The notes under the pieces were generated by a model. The model worked only from the letters and a program-made list of their open reading frames with translations, ran no database searches and was not told the origin of the DNA. This document shows positions 7,079 through 15,004 of a stretch of DNA of 34,434 nt, piece after piece; the first letter of the stretch is position 1; each line of letters begins with the position of its first letter. The translations under genes and the position numbers were made by a program. The stretch comes from Nocardia pseudobrasiliensis NBRC 108224. Lineage in GTDB: Bacteria > Actinomycetota > Actinomycetes > Mycobacteriales > Mycobacteriaceae. The stretch covers positions 1 through 34,434 of the forward strand of contig NZ_BDBS01000046.1 in the NCBI RefSeq assembly GCF_001613105.1, given 5' to 3'.

Positions 7079-7435
7079 TCACTGGTCGCGCTGCATGGTC
7101 GCCCAGAGCCCGGCCGCGTGTAGTCGTTGCACGTCGTGCTCCATCTTGTCGCGCGAGCCGGACGACACCACCGCTTTGCCCTCGTTGTGCACCTTCAACA
7201 TCAGCTCGGTTGCCTTGCCTTTGCTGTAGCCGAAAAGCTTCTGGAAGATGTAGGTGACGTAGTGCATGAGGTTGACCGGGTCGTCCCACACCACGGTCAC
7301 CCACGGCCGATCCTCGGCCTCGAGGATTTCCGTGACCTCGATCGTTTCGGGGGTCGCCTGCGCCGCCGACAGCATCGTTCGGACGCCGGCCGGACCGGCG
7401 GCGACCCGGACAGCGTCTTCCATGCACAGACCCAT
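7079..7435 (-). CDS. clpS: ATP-dependent Clp protease adaptor ClpS
   Basis: ClpS delivers N-degron substrates to ClpC/ClpA-ClpP. The core DRPWVTVVWDDPVNLMHYVT followed by IFQKLFGYSKGKATELML and VHNEGKAVVSSGSR is diagnostic; the DDPVN and HNEGKA segments form the N-degron pocket. The C-terminus AAGLWATMQRDQ is typical. The start is uncertain. ATG 7435 gives 118 residues and has a TACTCT -10 ending 8 nt upstream, while ATG 7375 gives 98 residues, nearer the family length, but lacks initiation signals. The N-terminal extension would be disordered. aosR follows. Confidence 0.88.
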   Translation of the reverse strand: MGLCMEDAVRVAAGPAGVRTMLSAAQATPETIEVTEILEAEDRPWVTVVWDDPVNLMHYVTYIFQKLFGYSKGKATELMLKVHNEGKAVVSSGSRDKMEHDVQRLHAAGLWATMQRDQ

Positions 7436-7442
7436 AACCTTC

Positions 7443-7448
7443 AGAGTA
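7443..7448 (-). promoter_or_regulatory. -10 hexamer of a leaderless clpS transcript
   Basis: TACTCT on the minus strand is followed by 7 nt (GAAGGTT) and the ATG at 7435. The GAAGG could also act as a weak Shine-Dalgarno sequence. Confidence 0.5.
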
Positions 7449-7527
7449 CGACTCGACTCCGAATACACAACACCCGCCGGATGTCGTTTTGCCCGGCTCG
7501 TGAGCGGCCGACCTGCCGGTCGATGTC

Positions 7528-7533
7528 TACAGT
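7528..7533 (+). promoter_or_regulatory. -10 hexamer of a leaderless pncB transcript
   Basis: TACAGT is followed by 6 nt and the pncB GTG at 7540. A short inverted repeat CGACC-N4-GGTCG (7509-7522) lies just upstream and could be an operator. Confidence 0.55.
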
Positions 7534-7539
7534 GACGAC

Positions 7540-8853
7540 GTGACCACAACGGACGGCCTCGCCAGCACCGCGCTGCTGACTGATCAATACGAACTGACAA
7601 TGCTCGCGGCCGCACTGGCCGACGGCTCGGCCCAGCGGCACTGCACCTTCGAGGTATTCGCCCGACGATTGCCGCACGGTCGTCGCTACGGTGTGGTCGC
7701 CGGTACGGGACGACTGCTCGACGCCTTGACGGAGTTCCGGTTCGGCGCGCCCGAACTCGACATCGCGGCCGGATTCCTCGACGCGCGCACCCTGGAGTGG
7801 TTGCGGGAGTATCGCTTCGGCGGCGATATCGATGGTTACCGCGAGGGTGACCTGTACTTCCCGGGCTCGCCGATTCTGTCGGTGCGCGGCAGTTTCGCCG
7901 AATGCGTCGTACTCGAGACGCTGATCCTGTCGATCCTCAACCACGACAGCGCGATCGCCTCGGCCGCGGCCCGGATGGTCAGCGCCGCCGACGGTCGCCG
8001 CATGATCGAGATGGGTTCGCGGCGCACACACGAACTGGCCGCACCGGCCAGCGCCCGCGCCGCGTATCTGGCCGGATTCGACGCCACCTCCAATCTGGAG
8101 TCCGTGCGCCGCTACGGAATTCCCGGCGCGGGCACCAGCGCACACGCGTTCACCCTGCTGCACAGCGGTTCGGACGGTCAGCACGAGGCGGCCGCGTTCC
8201 GCAGCCAGATCGAGACCCTCGGCATCGGCACCACCCTGCTGGTCGACACATTCGACATCACCCAGGGCGTGGCCACCGCGATCGAGGTCGCCGGGCCCGA
8301 ATTGGGCGGTGTCCGTATCGATTCCGGCGAGCTGGGTGTGCTGGCCCGTCAGGTGCGCCAGCAGCTCGATTCCCTCGGCGCCACCCGCACCCGCATCGTG
8401 GTCTCCGGCGATCTGGACGAATACGCCATCGCCTCCCTGCGCGCCGAACCCGTGGACGCCTACGGCGTCGGCACCTCCCTGGTGACCGGATCGGGCGCGC
8501 CGACCGCGGGCATGGTCTACAAGCTGGTGGAGGTCGACGGCCTGCCGGTCGCCAAACGCAGCAGTCACAAGGAATCGCGCGGCGGCACCAAACGCGCGGT
8601 GCGCCTGGCCCGCAAGACCGGCACGATCGTGGAGGAGATCGTGTATCCGGCCACCGCTGAGCGCCCCGCCGCCAACGGCTACACCGTTCGCGACCTGCTG
8701 GTACCGCTGGTCCGCAAGGGCGAGACCGTCGACCGGCTGCCCACGCTCACCGATGCCCGCGAGCTGGTGGCCGCGGGTCTGGTGAGCCTGCCCTGGGAAG
8801 GGCTGAAGCTCTCGGCCGGTGAACCCGCGATCCCCACCACCTTCCTACAATGA
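7540..8853 (+). CDS. pncB: nicotinate phosphoribosyltransferase
   Basis: This 437-residue enzyme converts nicotinate and PRPP to nicotinate mononucleotide in the Preiss-Handler NAD salvage pathway. Family features are LLTDQYELTMLAAAL at the N-terminus, FEVFARRLPHGRRYGV, the GSRRTHELAAPASARAAYLA histidine segment, VRIDSGEL and SSHKESRGGTKRAVRL. Length matches M. tuberculosis PncB1 (Rv1330c). The GTG start is fixed by the -10 hexamer 6 nt before it. Its stop overlaps an upstream in-frame ATG of pncA (ATGA), so the two form an operon. Confidence 0.95.
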   Translation: MTTTDGLASTALLTDQYELTMLAAALADGSAQRHCTFEVFARRLPHGRRYGVVAGTGRLLDALTEFRFGAPELDIAAGFLDARTLEWLREYRFGGDIDGYREGDLYFPGSPILSVRGSFAECVVLETLILSILNHDSAIASAAARMVSAADGRRMIEMGSRRTHELAAPASARAAYLAGFDATSNLESVRRYGIPGAGTSAHAFTLLHSGSDGQHEAAAFRSQIETLGIGTTLLVDTFDITQGVATAIEVAGPELGGVRIDSGELGVLARQVRQQLDSLGATRTRIVVSGDLDEYAIASLRAEPVDAYGVGTSLVTGSGAPTAGMVYKLVEVDGLPVAKRSSHKESRGGTKRAVRLARKTGTIVEEIVYPATAERPAANGYTVRDLLVPLVRKGETVDRLPTLTDARELVAAGLVSLPWEGLKLSAGEPAIPTTFLQ

Positions 8854-8876
8854 GTGCGAGCGCGGAGGTGCGGGTT

Positions 8877-9443
8877 ATGAGCAGGGCACTCATCGTCGTC
8901 GATGTGCAGAACGACTTCTGCGAGGGCGGCTCGCTGGCCGTCGAAGGCGGTGCGGCCGTGGCCGAGCGCATCAGCGAATACCTCGGCGTCGCCGACTATG
9001 CGGCCATCGCGGCGACTCGCGACTATCACATCGATCCCGGCCCCCATTTCTCCGACAGTCCGGATTACGTCGATACCTGGCCGCCGCACTGCCGCGTCGG
9101 CACGCCGGGCGCGGATTTCCACCCCGGCCTGGACACCGCCAATATCGAGCAGATCTTCTCCAAGGGCGCCTACACCGCGGCCTATTCGGGCTTCGAGGGC
9201 GCCACCGAAGACGGGGTCACGCTGGCGGAGTGGTTGCGCGCCAAGGGCATCGACACCGTCGATGTCTGCGGCATCGCCACCGACCACTGCGTGCGCGCGA
9301 CCGCCTTGGACGCCCGGGCGGCAGGCTTCGACACCCGCGTGCTGCTCGGGCTGACCGTGGGCGTCTCCCCCGTCACGGTGGACAAGGCCCTGGACCAGAT
9401 GCGCGATGCCGGTGTCGAATTCGCCGGTCAGCTGGAGCGCTGA
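8877..9443 (+). CDS. pncA: nicotinamidase/pyrazinamidase
   Basis: This 188-residue isochorismatase-like enzyme deamidates nicotinamide to nicotinate, feeding PncB. All active-site residues are present: catalytic D9, K96 and C138 (in ATDHCVR), and metal ligands D49, H51, H57 and H71. ATG 8877 is preferred to the ATG at 8850 because GGAGG lies 8 nt upstream and M. tuberculosis PncA begins at the equivalent residue. In M. tuberculosis pncA is unlinked, whereas here it directly follows pncB. By family, the host should activate pyrazinamide-type amides. The 3' end overlaps the convergent hydrolase gene by 16 bp. Confidence 0.95.
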   Translation: MSRALIVVDVQNDFCEGGSLAVEGGAAVAERISEYLGVADYAAIAATRDYHIDPGPHFSDSPDYVDTWPPHCRVGTPGADFHPGLDTANIEQIFSKGAYTAAYSGFEGATEDGVTLAEWLRAKGIDTVDVCGIATDHCVRATALDARAAGFDTRVLLGLTVGVSPVTVDKALDQMRDAGVEFAGQLER

Positions 9444-10306
9444 GGTTTCTCCCGGAGGAATTGGGCCAGCGCCGCGCCGACCGTATCGGGATCTTCCAGC
9501 TGCGGCCAGTGCCCAACGGCCGGGTGCTGGTCCAGCACAACGATTTCCGCCTTCGTGAACCGCTCCCGCAGCCGCGGCAGCTGCGTTTTGCCGCTGATGG
9601 GGTCGGCCGGACCCCAGACGAAAAGCTCCGGGCCGGAATAGCTTTCCAGCGCGTGCTGCCAACGCCCGGCCTGGGCGCGCCGTTCGTCGTGATAGCGGTT
9701 GATATCCCATTGGATTCGGGTACCGCCGTCGCTGGCCGTGGACAACCACATCTCGTGCACCACATCCGGCGGCAACGGCCGACCCAGCACCTGGCGGATG
9801 GACGCTCGATACGAACCCTCGGACATCAACGGCCCCAACAGCTTTCCCAGCGGGGAGATCATCAGTTTCTGAATCGGCGTGGCCTTGTACAGGTCGATGT
9901 ACAGTCCGCCGTTCAACCACGCCATCCGGGTGATCCGGTCCGAGTCGCGCGCCAGCAGCTCCTGGGCCACGCTCACCCCGTAGTCGTGCGCGACCAGCGC
10001 CGTCGGCCCGATAACCAGCCGCTCCCACAACCCCTCGACCAGATCGGCCTGTTCGGTCATCCGGTACCGATGCCCACGCGGCTTGGCGCTGGCTCCGAAG
10101 CCGAGAAAGTCGAGAAGCGTTACCCGGCAACCCGATTCGACCAGTGCGGGCAGGATCAGCGCCCAGTCGTGCGAGGAGGTCGGATAACCGTGCAGCAGCG
10201 TTACCGGCCGCCCGTCGACGGGACCCTCCTGCCGATAGAACAGCGAATGACCGCCCACCTCGACCCGCGTACCCCCGGCGACCCACTCCGCCAGCGTCGG
10301 CTGCAT
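9428..10306 (-). CDS. alpha/beta hydrolase of the haloalkane dehalogenase/epoxide hydrolase type
   Basis: This 292-residue protein has an alpha/beta-hydrolase fold. It shows the oxyanion motif HGYPTSS (39-45), an aspartate nucleophile D108 in AHDYGVSV rather than serine, and a C-terminal histidine in VGHWPQLEDP. An Asp nucleophile points to haloalkane dehalogenase or epoxide hydrolase chemistry, but the substrate is not evident. GAGGAGG precedes the ATG by 6 nt. It lies convergent to pncA and divergent from dinG, and I recall no equivalent at this place in M. tuberculosis. Confidence 0.82.
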   Translation of the reverse strand: MQPTLAEWVAGGTRVEVGGHSLFYRQEGPVDGRPVTLLHGYPTSSHDWALILPALVESGCRVTLLDFLGFGASAKPRGHRYRMTEQADLVEGLWERLVIGPTALVAHDYGVSVAQELLARDSDRITRMAWLNGGLYIDLYKATPIQKLMISPLGKLLGPLMSEGSYRASIRQVLGRPLPPDVVHEMWLSTASDGGTRIQWDINRYHDERRAQAGRWQHALESYSGPELFVWGPADPISGKTQLPRLRERFTKAEIVVLDQHPAVGHWPQLEDPDTVGAALAQFLREKPQRSS

Positions 10307-10413
10307 GACGCCCCTCCTCTCCCCGCTCCTCGATTTCGCACCAAACTAGCCCACACCACCGACAGATTCCGCGGCGAGCGCGACCGATCGGCCGCGCTGT
10401 CGGTGCGGGGCGC

Positions 10414-10419
10414 TACTCT
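10414..10419 (+). promoter_or_regulatory. -10 hexamer of a leaderless dinG transcript
   Basis: TACTCT is followed by 6 nt and the dinG GTG at 10426; no Shine-Dalgarno sequence is present. Confidence 0.55.
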
Positions 10420-10425
10420 GCCTGG

Positions 10426-12477
10426 GTGCCCGAACTCCCGCCCGTCCCGACCCTGTTGGCGACCGCCGTCGAGGCCCTGGGTGGCAAGGCGCGCAAAGGC
10501 CAGCAGACGATGGCGGCCGCGGTCGCGCACTCCATCGACACCAAGGAGCATCTGGCCGTGCAGGCCGGAACCGGCACCGGTAAGTCGCTGGCCTATCTGG
10601 TGCCGAGCCTGCGCCACGCGGTGGAGACCGGCCGCACGGTCGTGGTGTCCACGGCCACTATCGCGCTGCAGCGCCAGCTGGTCGATCGCGATCTGCCGCG
10701 CCTGTCCGAGGCTCTGTCCGAGCCGCTGGGCCGCCGGGCGCAATTCGCGATCCTCAAGGGCCGCAACAACTATCTGTGCCTGAACAAGATCAACAGCGTG
10801 ATTCCGGACGAACCGGCCGAGTCCGAACTGTTCGACGCCTTCGCCATCTCCCGCCTCGGCCGTGAGGTGCAGCGCCTCAACGAATGGGCCTCCGACACCG
10901 AGACCGGCGACCGCGACGAACTGGTACCCGGCGTCACCGATCGGGCATGGCGTCAGGTCAGCGTGTCCTCGCGGGAATGTCTGGGCAAGACCCGCTGCCC
11001 GTTCGGTACCGACTGCTTCGCCGAGCGCGCCCGCGCCGAATCCGGCCAGGCCGATGTGGTGGTCACCAATCACGCCCTGCTGGCCATCGATGCCATCAGC
11101 GGAATACAGGTCCTGCCCGAACACGATGTGGTCGTCATCGACGAGGCCCACGAACTCGTCGACCGGGTCACCGGCGTGGCCACCGCCGAACTGTCCACCG
11201 CCGCGATCAGCGCGGCCGCCAAGCGCTGCGCGAAACTGGTCGACGAGCAGGAGGTCGACCGGCTCGAGGGCGCTGCCGAGGCCTGGCACGAACTGCTCGA
11301 CGAACTGCCGCCCGGCCGCTGGGACGAGTTGCCCGCGGGCGCGGGTCCGGTGCTGGCCCTGATCCGCGACGCGGCCTGGAATGTCCGCACCGCGCTGGCC
11401 CCGCAGGGTTCCACCACTCCGCAGAGCGATCCGGAGGCCGCCGCGGCCCGCAATATGGCGCTGGCGGCCGTGGAAGAGGTGCACGACGCCGCGGTGCGCG
11501 CGCTGACCACCTTCGAGGAATCCGATCCGGCCGCGCGCCGCGATGTGATCTGGCTGTCGTCGGAGGATGTGCGCGGGATCGCGCGCCGCTCGGTGCATAT
11601 GGCCCCGCTGTCGGTGGGCGGCCTGCTGCGCAGTCGCCTGTTCGGCACGGCGACGGTCGTGCTGACCTCGGCGACCCTGCAGGTCGGCGGCTCGTTCGAC
11701 GGACTCGCGGTCACCTGGGGCCTACCGTCGCAGTCCGGCAATCGCGTCGATCCCGCATTGGCCAATGGCGCTGAAGCGCCGTCGGATTCGGCCGCGATCC
11801 GCTGGAATTCACTCGACGTGGGCTCGCCGTTCGATCACGCCAAATCCGGAATCCTCTACGTCGCAAAGCATTTGCCCACCCCGGGCCGCGACGGGCTGGC
11901 CCCGGCGTATCTGGACGAGATCGAACGCCTGATCAACGCCGCGGGCGGGCGCACGCTGGGCCTGTTCTCCTCGATGCGCGCGGCCAAGGCCGCCACCGAG
12001 ATTCTGCGCGAGCGCCTGGACACCCCGGTGCTGTGCCAGGGCGACGATTCGACCGGCACCCTGGTCAAACGCTTCGCCGAGGATCCGGCGACCTCACTGT
12101 TCGGCACGCTGTCGCTGTGGCAGGGCGTGGATGTGCCCGGTCCGTCGCTGAGTCTGGTGATCCTCGACCGCATCCCGTTCCCGCGCCCGGACGATCCGCT
12201 GCTGGTGGCGCGGCAGAAGGCGGTGGAATCGCGCGGCGGCAACGGCTTCATGACCATCGCCGCCAATCACGCGGCGCTGCTGCTGGCCCAGGGCACCGGG
12301 CGACTGCTGCGCAGCGTCGACGATCGCGGCGTCGTCGCGATCCTGGATCCGCGCCTGGTGACCGCGCGATACGGGTCGTATCTGCGCGCCTCCCTGCCGC
12401 CGTACTGGGAGACATCCGATCCCGAGCTCGTACTCAAAGCGCTGCAACGACTTACCGCCACACCACCCAAGAAGTGA
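10426..12477 (+). CDS. dinG: DinG-family ATP-dependent DNA helicase
   Basis: This 683-residue SF2 helicase of the XPD/DinG family unwinds 5'-overhang DNA, D-loops or R-loops during repair. Walker A is AGTGTGKS (47-54) and the DEAH box is VVVIDEAHEL (239-242). Cysteines C118, C185, C191 and C197 lie between them in the usual iron-sulfur position. The C-terminal helicase domain includes VVLTSATLQVGG, SLWQGVDVPG and AQGTGRLLRS. Length and neighbourhood match M. tuberculosis Rv1329c. There is no N-terminal exonuclease domain. The GTG start is supported by the adjacent -10 hexamer. Confidence 0.94.
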   Translation: MPELPPVPTLLATAVEALGGKARKGQQTMAAAVAHSIDTKEHLAVQAGTGTGKSLAYLVPSLRHAVETGRTVVVSTATIALQRQLVDRDLPRLSEALSEPLGRRAQFAILKGRNNYLCLNKINSVIPDEPAESELFDAFAISRLGREVQRLNEWASDTETGDRDELVPGVTDRAWRQVSVSSRECLGKTRCPFGTDCFAERARAESGQADVVVTNHALLAIDAISGIQVLPEHDVVVIDEAHELVDRVTGVATAELSTAAISAAAKRCAKLVDEQEVDRLEGAAEAWHELLDELPPGRWDELPAGAGPVLALIRDAAWNVRTALAPQGSTTPQSDPEAAAARNMALAAVEEVHDAAVRALTTFEESDPAARRDVIWLSSEDVRGIARRSVHMAPLSVGGLLRSRLFGTATVVLTSATLQVGGSFDGLAVTWGLPSQSGNRVDPALANGAEAPSDSAAIRWNSLDVGSPFDHAKSGILYVAKHLPTPGRDGLAPAYLDEIERLINAAGGRTLGLFSSMRAAKAATEILRERLDTPVLCQGDDSTGTLVKRFAEDPATSLFGTLSLWQGVDVPGPSLSLVILDRIPFPRPDDPLLVARQKAVESRGGNGFMTIAANHAALLLAQGTGRLLRSVDDRGVVAILDPRLVTARYGSYLRASLPPYWETSDPELVLKALQRLTATPPKK

Positions 12478-12539
12478 AAACGAATTTCAACGATGTGAAA
12501 GCGCTCACACGTATGGCATCAACTTCTGAACGGAAGTAA

Positions 12540-12571
12540 ATTGGGGATCGGTACTCCCGGTGACCCCCAAT
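12540..12571. terminator. hairpin between convergent dinG and doxX (first)
   Basis: ATTGGGG (12540-12546) pairs with CCCCAAT (12565-12571). It lies in the 166-nt gap between the two gene ends, which holds no gene. Confidence 0.45.
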
Positions 12572-12595
12572 TCCCACATCGGAAGCTACCGAAGT

Positions 12596-12626
12596 CCCCG
12601 CGCCAAACCCTGCATGCGGCGCGGGG
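12596..12626. terminator. hairpin between convergent dinG and doxX (second)
   Basis: CCCCGCGCC (12596-12604) pairs perfectly with GGCGCGGGG (12618-12626) around a 13-nt loop. An AT-rich stretch (ACATATAAATTCTT) follows on the plus strand. Confidence 0.55.
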
Positions 12627-12643
12627 ACATATAAATTCTTCGG

Positions 12644-13177
12644 CTAGAACGCCCATTTGGCCGCCAGCGTGAGCAACGCGGCAATCACGGCCAGCGCCAC
12701 CGCCCCGATTCCCCACGCGACACCGCGCCGCGCCCACGGCCGACCGTGGTCGAGCGAAAAGCGCCCCGGCCCGGTGAAACCCAACGCCGCGGCGGCGACG
12801 GCGAACAGCAGCGCATGCTCGTAGCCCTTCAATCCGCCGTGCCAGGTCACGTTCATGGCGTTGATCATGGTGCCGAGCGCGATGGCCGCGCCGAGCGGAG
12901 TCAGCAGGCCGAGCAGAAGTAGTGCGCCACCGGTGAATTCGCACAGCCCGGCCAGGGTTCCGAACAGCTTTCCGGGGTTGTACCCCATCTTTTCGAAGCC
13001 CGCGGTGGTCCGCTGCCAGCCGTCGCCGTCGAACCAGCCGAACAACTTCTGGCTGCCGTGCACGGCCAACAGACCCCCGAAGAAGACCCGTAGCGCCAAC
13101 AGGCCGATATCGAGGGATAAGGAATCGGCGCCGCCGGACACTCGGCGGTCGCTCCCAGCGGTGAGGTTGACGGTCAT
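12644..13177 (-). CDS. DoxX-family integral membrane protein
   Basis: This 177-residue protein has four hydrophobic helices and the DoxX pattern: LALRVFFGGLLAVHGSQKLF in helix 1, then GALLLLGLLTPLGAAIALGT, a loop helix with HALLFAVAAAALGFTGPGRF, and a C-terminal helix. Family members are membrane subunits of quinone-linked or thiol-redox complexes; in M. tuberculosis DoxX acts with SodA and SseA against oxidative stress. Nothing here fixes its partner. A good GGAGGAGGA ribosome-binding site precedes the ATG. A CCCCTATAGGGG palindrome lies about 160 nt upstream. Confidence 0.85.
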   Translation of the reverse strand: MTVNLTAGSDRRVSGGADSLSLDIGLLALRVFFGGLLAVHGSQKLFGWFDGDGWQRTTAGFEKMGYNPGKLFGTLAGLCEFTGGALLLLGLLTPLGAAIALGTMINAMNVTWHGGLKGYEHALLFAVAAAALGFTGPGRFSLDHGRPWARRGVAWGIGAVALAVIAALLTLAAKWAF

Positions 13178-13337
13178 GGTTGTCCTCCTCCGTTCAGGTC
13201 AGGACACGATGTACGACTCCGCATGGTTCAAAACAGCAGCTAGAGCCGCACAAAGGCGAGAATGCGTTCGCAGATTACCGCGACCCGACCACGGGGTCCG
13301 GATGATTCCGCGCCATGAAAGTCAAGTTTTCAATCAC

Positions 13338-13349
13338 CCCCTATAGGGG
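13338..13349. promoter_or_regulatory. perfect palindrome CCCCTATAGGGG upstream of doxX
   Basis: This 12-bp palindrome, preceded by one more C, lies between the permease stop and doxX. G-tract/C-tract palindromes of this shape are bound by CsoR/RcnR/CstR-family repressors. No such regulator is in the window. The rest of the gap 13178-13370 shows no gene. Confidence 0.3.
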
Positions 13350-13370
13350 AAGATCGACCGAGCGCCCGGC

Positions 13371-14732
13371 TCACTCCGCCAGGAAGATGAAGTACGCCAG
13401 GAACACCAGCATCAGCGCCCACATGACCGGATGCACCTCGCGCACGCGGCGTTTGGCGACCATCACGATCGGATAGAACAGCAGGCCCATCGCGATGCCG
13501 TTGGCGATCGAATAGGTCAGCGGCATCATCACCACGGTGATGAACGCCGGGACCGCGTATTCGAGCTTGTCCCATTCGATATCGCCGAGCGCCCGGGCCA
13601 TCAGCACTCCGACCACGATCAGCGCGGGCGCGGTCACCGAGGGCGCGTCGGCGACCACGGCGAACACGGGGAAGAAGAACATCGCGATCAGAAACCATCC
13701 GGCCGTCGACACGGCCGTGAGCCCGGTGCGCCCGCCCGCGCTGACACCCGCGGTCGATTCCACATAGGCGGTGGTGGTGGAGGTGCCGATGATCGCGCCC
13801 GCGGTGGTGCCGATCGAGTCGGCCGCCAGGGCCTGCGCCGCGCGCGGCAGCTTACCGTCGGGGCCGAGCAGCCCGGCCTGGTTGGCGATGCCGATCAGCG
13901 TGCCCGAGGCATCGAAGAAATCGACGAACAGCATGGTCAACACCACGATCACCATCTGACCGGTGAACGCGTGCGGCAGATTCACGATGGCCTGCCCGAA
14001 GGTCTGATCCAGCCCGTGCGGCATGGCCACGATCTGATGCGGCAGATTCACCAGCCCGCTGACGATGCCGACGATCGCGGTGGCGACGATGCCGTAGAGC
14101 ACCGCCCCGTGCCAGCCCAGCACCAGGAAGATCACCGTCACCAGCAGCCCGAACAGCGCGAGAAGCGTTGTGCCCTTGGTGAAATGGCCCAGATGGACGA
14201 AGGTTGCGTCACTGGCGACCACCAGCCCGGCGTTCTTGAGTCCGATGAACGCCACGAACATGCCGATACCCGCGCCGACCGCCAGCTTCATCTGCAGCGG
14301 AATCGCGTCGATGATCTTCTCGCGGACCTTGGTGATGGCCAGCAGGAAGAAGATCACGCCCGACAGCAGCGTTCCCGACAGTGCCTCCTGCCACGGAATA
14401 CCCATCTCGAGCACGACCGTGTAGGCGAAGAACGCGTTGAGACCCATACCCGGGGCGAGCGCGACCGGATAGCGTGCCCACAGACCCATCACCAGCGTGC
14501 CGAAGACCGCGGCGATGGCCGTCGCGGTGAATACCGCCTGGGTCGGAATACCCTTCGCACCCAGCGTGCCGTGGTCGCCGAGTACGGCCGGATTCACCGC
14601 GAGCACATACGACATCGCGAGGAAGGTCACGGTCCCGGCCATGATCTCGCGCCGGTAGGTCGAGCCGAGTCGGCTGACACCGAAGTAGGAGTCGATACGA
14701 CCCCGCGATCGCGACGTGACGTCGGTGCTCAT
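13371..14732 (-). CDS. NCS2-family purine permease (AzgA/PbuG type)
   Basis: This 453-residue membrane protein with about 12-14 hydrophobic segments is a proton-coupled purine (adenine, guanine or hypoxanthine) importer of the AzgA branch. Diagnostic blocks are REIMAGTVTFLAMSYVLAVN, LAPGMGLNAFFAYTVV, the FVDFFDASGTLIG loop, GTSTTTAYVESTAGVSAGGR and MPLTYSIANGIAMG. ATG 14732 is preferred because GGTGGAG lies about 9 nt upstream; the GTG at 14747 is the alternative. The 272-nt upstream gap shows no purine riboswitch. It is divergent from the acyl-CoA synthetase fusion. Confidence 0.9.
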   Translation of the reverse strand: MSTDVTSRSRGRIDSYFGVSRLGSTYRREIMAGTVTFLAMSYVLAVNPAVLGDHGTLGAKGIPTQAVFTATAIAAVFGTLVMGLWARYPVALAPGMGLNAFFAYTVVLEMGIPWQEALSGTLLSGVIFFLLAITKVREKIIDAIPLQMKLAVGAGIGMFVAFIGLKNAGLVVASDATFVHLGHFTKGTTLLALFGLLVTVIFLVLGWHGAVLYGIVATAIVGIVSGLVNLPHQIVAMPHGLDQTFGQAIVNLPHAFTGQMVIVVLTMLFVDFFDASGTLIGIANQAGLLGPDGKLPRAAQALAADSIGTTAGAIIGTSTTTAYVESTAGVSAGGRTGLTAVSTAGWFLIAMFFFPVFAVVADAPSVTAPALIVVGVLMARALGDIEWDKLEYAVPAFITVVMMPLTYSIANGIAMGLLFYPIVMVAKRRVREVHPVMWALMLVFLAYFIFLAE

Positions 14733-14920
14733 CAGTACTGTCTCCACCCTCGGCCCGAACCAGTTATGCCCAGGGCACCGTATATTGTCGCGTCACGCGA
14801 GCCACCATCCGGTCCCGGCGAACCGGCGGCAATCCGGTCCAGCGGGGGACATCCGTTACCCACTGTTACACGCAATCACCGGGCAATTTACAGAATTGTT
14901 CACCTTCAATTTGTAGCTTC

Positions 14921-14949
14921 TTGACCACGGTGATGGGGGCCGTTACAAA
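14921..14949 (+). promoter_or_regulatory. sigma70-type promoter of the SRPBCC-acyl-CoA synthetase gene
   Basis: TTGACC (14921-14926) and TACAAA (14944-14949) are separated by 17 nt. A start near 14956 would give a leader of about 49 nt. The rest of 14733-15004 has no gene; it contains scattered GTTAC repeats. Confidence 0.45.
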
Positions 14950-15004
14950 TACGTAATCCGCCGACCCGAGCATTCGACCCGGCCGTAGTCAGAAGTGCAA
15001 GCCA

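Noticed and set aside
14855..14869. GlnR box suggested by GTTAC-N5-GTTAC
   Set aside because: Spacing is 10 nt rather than the 11-nt period of GlnR sites, and the GAAAC half-sites are missing.
13431..14924. Long frame antisense to the permease gene (and similar long frames opposite glgP, glgE, glgB and the acyl-CoA synthetase)
   Set aside because: These are high-GC shadows; the opposite strand holds proteins with full catalytic motifs.
14733..15004. Purine riboswitch upstream of the NCS2 permease
   Set aside because: No three-way junction or conserved loop sequences of the purine aptamer are visible.
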